Source of the DNA: Mycobacterium shinjukuense
GTDB lineage: Bacteria; Actinomycetota; Actinomycetes; Mycobacteriales; Mycobacteriaceae
Assembly (NCBI RefSeq): GCF_010730055.1
Contig: NZ_AP022575.1
Span: 3,100,001 to 3,164,000 of the forward strand
DNA length: 64,000 bases
Direction of reading: 5' to 3'
This document shows positions 59,085 to 64,000 of the stretch, one piece after another. Below the pieces are notes generated by a model. The model made no database searches. It worked only from the letters and a program-made list of their open reading frames with translations, and had not been told where the DNA came from. Every line of letters begins with the position of its first letter. Within the stretch, counting starts at the first letter, position 1. The translations under genes were made by a program, and so were the position numbers.

Positions 59085-60685
59085 CGCGGGTAGACCTGCC
59101 GGCCCGCCAGAAACGTCGCACGCACCTCCAGATCGGCGATCCGCTCGGGCGGCACCGTCCGCGGGTCCGCCGACAGCACCACCAGGTCGGCGTACTTGCC
59201 GACCCGCAGCGAACCGACGATGTCGTCGGCGAACAGCTGCCAGGCGGCGTCGATGGTCTGCGCGCGAATCGCCTGCTCGACCGTGAGCCGCTCCTCGGGG
59301 GCCAGCACCCGCCCGCTGGGCGCCACCCGGGTGGCGGCCACGCTGATGTTGCGCAGCGGCTCTTCGGGTGTGACCGGCGGGTCGTTGTGCAGCGAGATGC
59401 GCATTCCGGCGGCCAATGCGGACCTGGCCGGCATCCAACGGGATCCGCGCTCCGGGCCGAACAGACCGTCGACGAGGACGTCACCCCAGTAGTGGAGCTG
59501 GTCGACGAAGAAGCTGCAGGTGACCCCGAGGGCGGCGGCCCGGCGCAGTTGATCGGGCCGGATGGCGCCGACGTGTTCCAGCCGCAACCGGTGATCGTCG
59601 CGCGGATTCTGTTGCAGCGCCGCTTCGTACACGTCGAGGACGGTGTCGACACCGGCGTCGCCGTGCACGTGACAGGCGATCGGCCAGCCCTTCGGGAAGT
59701 AGGCGGCCACGATTTCGGTCAGCTGTTCGCGGGTGTAGTTGGCGTGCCCGCGGGAGCCGGACGGGATGCCGGCGGCGCGGGTGGCGTCGCTGTCCAGGTA
59801 GGGAAACGACAGCGCGATGGTGCCGATCCACGGCGAGCCGTCCACCCAGACCTTGATGCCGACCTGGCGCAGCGTGTCGTCGCCCTCGCCCGGGATGGCG
59901 TCGGTGGTCAGCGCCGCGTTACAGATCTCGTAGGTGCGCAACCGCACCGTCAGCTCGCCCCGCAGCCGCTCGACCAGCGGCTTGAACGTGGGGTCAAACG
60001 CCATCTCCGAACAGGTGGTCAGCCCGGCGCGGTTGAGCCTTGCGCACTCGGCGCGCAGCATGGCCGGGTAGTCCGCGAGCTGGACGGCGCCGCCCAAGAG
60101 CGGGAACACCGCGCCGATTTCCTCGGCGCTGCCGTCGAGGTCGCCGTTGGCGTCGCGGCCGTAGCGGGCGCCCTTGGGATCGGGGGTGTCGCGGCTCAGC
60201 CCGCACCGCCGGGCGGCGTGCGAATTGAAGTAGGCCTGGTGCCCGGAGTTGTGGATGATCACCAGCGGCCCGTCCGGCGCGATGGCGTCCAGCCAGGCCA
60301 GTGTCGGCGTCGGGAGCCCGGGCTGCAGCAGCGCGTCCCAGCCGTTGAGGTAGGCGCCGGCCGGCCCGCGTCTGGCGGCCTCGCGGCGGACCGCGTCGAC
60401 GATCTGGTCCGCGTCGCGGATGGTGACCGGGCGGATGTCGACGATGCGGTCCGACAACGCGATGGCCTCCATCAGCGGATGGCCGTGGGCCTCAACGAAT
60501 CCCGGCATGACACAGCCGTCGCCGACATCGATCGTTCGGGTGTCGGCGCCGATCAGCCCGGCGATGTCGGAGCGGGCGCCGACGGCGAGGATCCGGCCGT
60601 CGGCGACCGCGACGGCTTCGGCGGTGGGCCGCGCGTCGTCGACGGTGAGCACGGTTCCGGTGATGGCGACGTCTGCGGCGGCCAT
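59081..60685 (-). CDS. YtcJ-like amidohydrolase
   Basis: This metal-dependent amidohydrolase-3 family protein has 534 residues, equal to Rv0552. Metal-ligand blocks are MPGFVEAHGHPLMEA near the N-terminus (HxH), the mid HVHGDAGVDTVLD and LRLEHVGAI, and SLHNDPPVTPEEPL near the C-terminus. Members act on N-acyl or cyclic amides; the substrate here is unknown. The ATG is preferred over a TTG three codons upstream. It leads the menaquinone run and is divergent from fadD8. Confidence 0.88.
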   Translation of the reverse strand: MAAADVAITGTVLTVDDARPTAEAVAVADGRILAVGARSDIAGLIGADTRTIDVGDGCVMPGFVEAHGHPLMEAIALSDRIVDIRPVTIRDADQIVDAVRREAARRGPAGAYLNGWDALLQPGLPTPTLAWLDAIAPDGPLVIIHNSGHQAYFNSHAARRCGLSRDTPDPKGARYGRDANGDLDGSAEEIGAVFPLLGGAVQLADYPAMLRAECARLNRAGLTTCSEMAFDPTFKPLVERLRGELTVRLRTYEICNAALTTDAIPGEGDDTLRQVGIKVWVDGSPWIGTIALSFPYLDSDATRAAGIPSGSRGHANYTREQLTEIVAAYFPKGWPIACHVHGDAGVDTVLDVYEAALQQNPRDDHRLRLEHVGAIRPDQLRRAAALGVTCSFFVDQLHYWGDVLVDGLFGPERGSRWMPARSALAAGMRISLHNDPPVTPEEPLRNISVAATRVAPSGRVLAPEERLTVEQAIRAQTIDAAWQLFADDIVGSLRVGKYADLVVLSADPRTVPPERIADLEVRATFLAGRQVYPR

Positions 60686-60738
60686 GGCCGCCAAGCCTAG
60701 TGATCCCCGCCGCGGTCAAGGGCGCGGCGCAGCAAAAT

Positions 60739-60752
60739 TGCAACGCGTTCTA
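60739..60752. promoter_or_regulatory. KstR-like operator upstream of fadD8
   Basis: The sequence TGCAACGCGTTCTA fits TnnAACnnGTTnnA, the palindromic KstR motif of mycobacteria, at every fixed position. It lies in the 153-bp divergent region between the amidohydrolase gene and fadD8, 87 nt upstream of the fadD8 ATG. KstR represses sterol-catabolism genes. Assigned by pattern only. Confidence 0.5.
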
Positions 60753-60838
60753 GTCTTGCCAGATGAGTCGCGCTGGCGACAATGCGGTGGGGGTACCACC
60801 CGCTTGCGGGGGACAAAGCGATGAGGAGGAGCGGCGCC

Positions 60839-62440
60839 ATGAGTGACGAGCTGTTGCGCAACCCGGTCCACAACGGCCACCTGCTGGTGGGTGCGCTCAA
60901 ACGCCACCAGAACAGGCCGGTGCTGTTCCTGGGCGACACCACCCTAACCGGCGGTCAGCTGGCCGACCGGATCAGCCAGTACATCCAGGCGTTCGAGGCG
61001 CTGGGGGCCGGCACCGGTGTCGCGGTCGGTCTGCTGTCGCTCAACCGTCCCGAGGTGCTGATGATCATCGGCGCCGGCCAGGCGCGCGGCTACCGGCGCA
61101 CCGCGCTGCACCCGCTGGGTTCGCTGGACGATCACGCCTACGTGCTGGCCGACGCCGGCATCAGCTCGCTGATCATCGACCCCAACCCGATGTTCGTCGA
61201 GCGCGCGCTGGGGCTGTTGGCGCGGGTGGACTCGCTGAAACAGATCCTCACCATCGGTCCGGTACCGGAGCAGCTCAAGGACGTGGCGGTCGACCTGTCC
61301 GCCGAGGCGGCCAAGTACGATCCGCAGCCGCTGGTGGCCGCGGACCTGCCGCCGGATCAGGTCATCGGCCTGACCTACACCGGCGGCACCACCGGCAAGC
61401 CCAAGGGCGTGATGGGCACCGCGCAGTCGATCTCCACCATGACCGCGATCCAGCTGGCGGAATGGGAATGGCCGGCCAACCCGCGGTTCTTGATGTGCAC
61501 ACCACTGTCGCATGCGGGCGCGGCGTTTTTCACGCCGACGGTGATCAAGGGCGGCGAGATGATCGTGCTGGCCAAGTTTGACCCGGGCGAGGTGCTCAGA
61601 ATTATTGAGCAGCAACGCATTACGGCCACCATGCTGGTCCCGTCGATGCTGTATGCGCTGTTGGACCACCCGGATTCGCGCACCCGGGACCTGTCGTCGC
61701 TGGAAACCGTCTATTACGGCGCCTCGGCGATCAACCCGGTGCGGCTGGCCGAGGCGATTCGTCGGTTCGGCCCGATCTTTGCCCAGTACTACGGCCAATC
61801 CGAGGCGCCGATGGTGATCACCTATCTGGCCAAGGGCGATCACGACGAGAAGCGGCTGACCTCCTGCGGGCGCCCGACGCTGTTCGCGCGCGTCGCGCTG
61901 TTGGACGTGGAAGGCAAGCCGGTGCCGCCGGGCGAAGTCGGCGAAATCTGCGTCAGCGGACCACTTTTGGCCGGCGGCTACTGGAATCTACCGGAGGCCA
62001 CCGCGGAGACGTTCAGGGACGGCTGGCTGCACACCGGCGACATGGCCCGTGAAGACGAGGACGGGTTCTATCACATCGTCGACCGGGTCAAGGACATGAT
62101 CGTCACCGGCGGGTTCAACGTGTTTCCCCGCGAGGTCGAAGACGTCGTCGCCGAGCATCCGGCCGTCGCCCAGGTGTGTGTGGTTGGGGCGCCGGACGAG
62201 AAGTGGGGCGAGGCCGTCACCGCGGTGGTGGTGCTGCGTGCCGACGCGGCCCGCGACGACGCCGCGATCGAGGCCATGACCGCCGAGATCCAGGATGCGG
62301 TCAAGGAGCGCAAGGGCTCGGTGCAGTCGCCCAAGCGGGTGGTGGTCGTCGACTCGCTGCCGTTGACCGGGCTGGGCAAGCCGGACAAGAAGGCGGTGCG
62401 CGCGCGATTCTGGGAAGGCGCCGGCCGCGCCGTGGGCTGA
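60839..62440 (+). CDS. fadD8: Acyl-CoA synthetase FadD8
   Basis: This 533-residue adenylate-forming ligase activates a fatty or sterol-derived acid as acyl-AMP and then acyl-CoA. The P-loop is GLTYTGGTTGKPKGVMGTA. Further motifs are YYGQSEAPMVITYL, GWLHTGDMAREDEDGFYHIV and LTGLGKPDKKAVRARF with the catalytic Lys region. AGGAG at 8 nt selects the ATG of MSDELLRN; an upstream GTG-free extension is less likely. It keeps the Rv0551c neighbourhood. A KstR-like box upstream suggests a sterol link. Confidence 0.92.
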   Translation: MSDELLRNPVHNGHLLVGALKRHQNRPVLFLGDTTLTGGQLADRISQYIQAFEALGAGTGVAVGLLSLNRPEVLMIIGAGQARGYRRTALHPLGSLDDHAYVLADAGISSLIIDPNPMFVERALGLLARVDSLKQILTIGPVPEQLKDVAVDLSAEAAKYDPQPLVAADLPPDQVIGLTYTGGTTGKPKGVMGTAQSISTMTAIQLAEWEWPANPRFLMCTPLSHAGAAFFTPTVIKGGEMIVLAKFDPGEVLRIIEQQRITATMLVPSMLYALLDHPDSRTRDLSSLETVYYGASAINPVRLAEAIRRFGPIFAQYYGQSEAPMVITYLAKGDHDEKRLTSCGRPTLFARVALLDVEGKPVPPGEVGEICVSGPLLAGGYWNLPEATAETFRDGWLHTGDMAREDEDGFYHIVDRVKDMIVTGGFNVFPREVEDVVAEHPAVAQVCVVGAPDEKWGEAVTAVVVLRADAARDDAAIEAMTAEIQDAVKERKGSVQSPKRVVVVDSLPLTGLGKPDKKAVRARFWEGAGRAVG

Positions 62441-62452
62441 GGGCTTGGCCGG

Positions 62453-62510
62453 CGAGCAGACGTAAAAGCGCCCTCAAACCCGGGTTTGAGGGCGCTTTTA
62501 CGTCTGCTCG
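62453..62510. repeat. Perfect 58-bp palindrome B behind fadD8
   Basis: Two 29-nt arms are exactly complementary, with no spacer, centred on CCCGGG. The outer CGAGCAGACGTAAAAGC differs at one position from the palindrome behind nrdZ; the inner parts differ. It begins 13 nt after the fadD8 stop and ends 10-19 nt before menB. It could act as a terminator, and it is clearly a second member of a dispersed palindrome family. Confidence 0.85.
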
Positions 62511-62528
62511 GCCACTACTGTGGCAGGC

Positions 62529-63425
62529 ATGGCGCCCTTTGACCCGCGGGTGTGGCGACCCGTCGACGGGTTCGACGATCTGACCGACATTACCTACCAC
62601 CGCCACGTCGACGATGCCACCGTGCGGGTGGCGTTCGACCGTCCCGAGGTGCGCAACGCGTTTCGCCCGCACACCGTCGACGAGCTCTACCGGGTGCTCG
62701 ACCACGCCAGGATGTCCCCGGACGTGGGTGTGGTGTTGCTGACCGGCAACGGGCCGTCGCCCAAAGACGGCGGCTGGGCGTTTTGCTCCGGCGGCGATCA
62801 GCGGATTCGCGGACGCACCGGCTACCAGTACGCCTCCGGAGAGACCGCGGACACCGTTGACGTCGCCCGCGCCGGCCGGCTGCACATCCTCGAGGTGCAG
62901 CGGCTGATCCGGTTCATGCCCAAGGTGGTCATCTGCCTGGTCAACGGCTGGGCGGCCGGCGGCGGGCACAGCCTGCACGTGGTGTGCGACCTCACCCTGG
63001 CCAGCCGTGAGCACGCCCGGTTCAAACAGACCGACGCCGACGTCGGCAGCTTCGACGGCGGTTACGGCAGCGCCTACCTGGCCCGGCAGGTGGGCCAGAA
63101 GTTCGCCCGGGAGATCTTCTTCCTGGGTCGCACCTACACCGCCGAGCAGATGCACCGCATGGGCGCGGTCAACGAGGTCGTCGACCACGCCCAGCTGGAG
63201 GCGGTGGGCCTGGAATGGGCGGCCGCGATCAATGCGAAATCGCCTCAGGCGCAACGGATGCTGAAGTTCGCCTTCAACCTGCTCGACGACGGGCTGGTGG
63301 GTCAGCAGCTGTTCGCCGGCGAGGCCACCCGGCTGGCCTACATGACCGATGAGGCCATCGAGGGCCGGGATGCGTTCCTGCAGAAGCGGCCCCCGGACTG
63401 GAGCCCGTTCCCGCGCTACTTCTGA
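62529..63425 (+). CDS. menB: 1,4-Dihydroxy-2-naphthoyl-CoA synthase MenB
   Basis: This crotonase-fold enzyme closes the second ring of the naphthoquinone. The oxyanion and active-site blocks are VRVAFDRPEVRNAFRPHTVD, FCSGGDQRIRGRTGYQY, NGWAAGGGHSLHVVCDLTLA and KQTDADVGSFDGGYGSAYLA. The C-terminus RPPDWSPFPRYF is diagnostic of MenB. It has 298 residues from the ATG, or 301 from a GTG at 62520. The N-terminus is shorter than in Rv0548c. In M. tuberculosis vapBC3 separates fadD8 and menB; here only the palindrome does. Confidence 0.94.
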   Translation: MAPFDPRVWRPVDGFDDLTDITYHRHVDDATVRVAFDRPEVRNAFRPHTVDELYRVLDHARMSPDVGVVLLTGNGPSPKDGGWAFCSGGDQRIRGRTGYQYASGETADTVDVARAGRLHILEVQRLIRFMPKVVICLVNGWAAGGGHSLHVVCDLTLASREHARFKQTDADVGSFDGGYGSAYLARQVGQKFAREIFFLGRTYTAEQMHRMGAVNEVVDHAQLEAVGLEWAAAINAKSPQAQRMLKFAFNLLDDGLVGQQLFAGEATRLAYMTDEAIEGRDAFLQKRPPDWSPFPRYF

Positions 63426-63539
63426 GCGAGCTGAGCGGCCGCTTCACCGAGGCTGTAGTTGGCGCGCGGAATTGCGAGTGGCGGCCACGCCAGCTACAGG
63501 CTCGGTAAACGAGATTTGCCCGCCCCCTAGACTCCCCAT

Positions 63540-64000
63540 GTGAGCAAGAGCCCGCTGCGCCGGTTGACCGAACAGATCACCCTGGCCGGCATGCGGCCCC
63601 CGGTCTCGCCGCAGCTGCTGATCAACCGGCCCGCCATCAAACCGGTCGACCTACACGGCAAACGCATCCTGCTCACCGGCGCATCCTCGGGCATCGGGGA
63701 GGCCGCGGCCGAGCAGTTCGCCCGCAGTGGCGCCGTGGTGGTGGCCGTCGCCCGCCGCCGCGATTTGCTCGACCGACTGGCCGATCGGATCACGACCTCG
63801 GGCGGCGCGGCGATATCGGCCCCCTGCGACCTTTCGGACATGGACGCCGTCGACGCACTGGTCGCCGACGTCGACAACCGCATCGGCGGGGTCGACATCC
63901 TGATCAACAACGCCGGCCGGTCCATCCGGCGGCCGCTGGGCGAGTCGCTGGACCGCTGGCACGACGTCGAGCGGACCATCGTGCTCAACTACTATGCGCC
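63540..64000 (+). CDS. Short-chain dehydrogenase/reductase, 5' part (Rv0547c-like)
   Basis: The gene is cut by the window end, with 153 codons visible. The start is GTG (SKSPLRRLTEQI). The cofactor motif is ILLTGASSGIGEAAAEQFAR, followed by the DL of APCDLSDMDAVDAL and VDILINNAGRSIRRPLGESL. These are classical SDR motifs with an Arg-rich strand end (AVARRRDLL) that suggests NADPH. The catalytic Ser and YxxxK lie beyond the edge. Gene order matches Rv0547c after menB. Confidence 0.85.
   Translation, partial: MSKSPLRRLTEQITLAGMRPPVSPQLLINRPAIKPVDLHGKRILLTGASSGIGEAAAEQFARSGAVVVAVARRRDLLDRLADRITTSGGAAISAPCDLSDMDAVDALVADVDNRIGGVDILINNAGRSIRRPLGESLDRWHDVERTIVLNYYA

Overview
The window looks like the chromosome of a slow-growing Mycobacterium. 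It is GC-rich with many GTG starts. It carries a PE_PGRS gene, a 13E12-type HNH gene, mycobacterial phospholipase C, LpqN, MgtA, a CsoR/CtpV copper operon, MazEF6, and a menaquinone block in the same gene order as M. tuberculosis Rv0547c-Rv0573c, read here in reverse. Family and Rv names rest on remembered protein similarity; no search was run.

Layout. (1) 1-4.13 kb is a nested insertion. A 13E12/HNH gene is split by a group II intron lying antisense to it, and that intron is split by an IS3-family element. Removing 593-4080 restores the host frame exactly. The intron reverse transcriptase and the IS transposase each carry a frameshift. (2) 4.2-12.15 kb is a tightly overlapped minus-strand narK-narG-narH-narJ-narI cluster for nitrate uptake and respiration, followed by mazE-mazF and a decayed second 13E12 copy in the opposite orientation. 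(3) 13.6-24.1 kb holds envelope and secreted functions: a large membrane protein with an embedded kinase-like domain, a GH92 mannosidase, lipoprotein LpqN, a Ddn-like protein, a Tat-exported phospholipase C, a Mut7-C protein and a CapA-type phosphoesterase.

(4) 24.3-35.0 kb is a dormancy-type island. It has pncB2, a hypoxic response protein 1-like CBS protein, several small proteins, a phosphoribosyltransferase-hydrolase fusion, archease plus RtcB RNA ligase, PhoU, an Rv0079-like ribosome-associated protein, class II ribonucleotide reductase NrdZ and a DUF1918 protein. Many are homologues of M. tuberculosis DosR-regulon members, and two good DosR-like boxes are visible. The genes suggest a non-growing-state toolkit: NAD salvage, B12-dependent dNTP supply, RNA repair and ribosome protection. 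(5) 35.2-38.9 kb holds a CYP135B1-like P450 and a divergent FAAL-like adenylating enzyme. (6) 39-42.8 kb is the copper operon csoR-DUF1490-ctpV-DUF5134 with a clear CsoR operator.

(7) 43.2-45.1 kb encodes a PE_PGRS protein fused to a phosphodiesterase-like domain with its metal ligands intact. It is followed by tRNA-Tyr. (8) 45.5-64 kb holds yajQ, a flavin monooxygenase, gpsA, htpX, a polyprenyl diphosphate synthase and menJ, an SGNH hydrolase and a DUF732 protein. Next comes the minus-strand run amidohydrolase-menC-bpoC-menD-DUF3592-mgtA-menG, then fadD8 with a KstR-like box, menB and a truncated SDR gene. The menaquinone genes supply the quinol used by the nitrate reductase encoded at the other end. 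Two related long palindromes sit directly behind nrdZ and fadD8.
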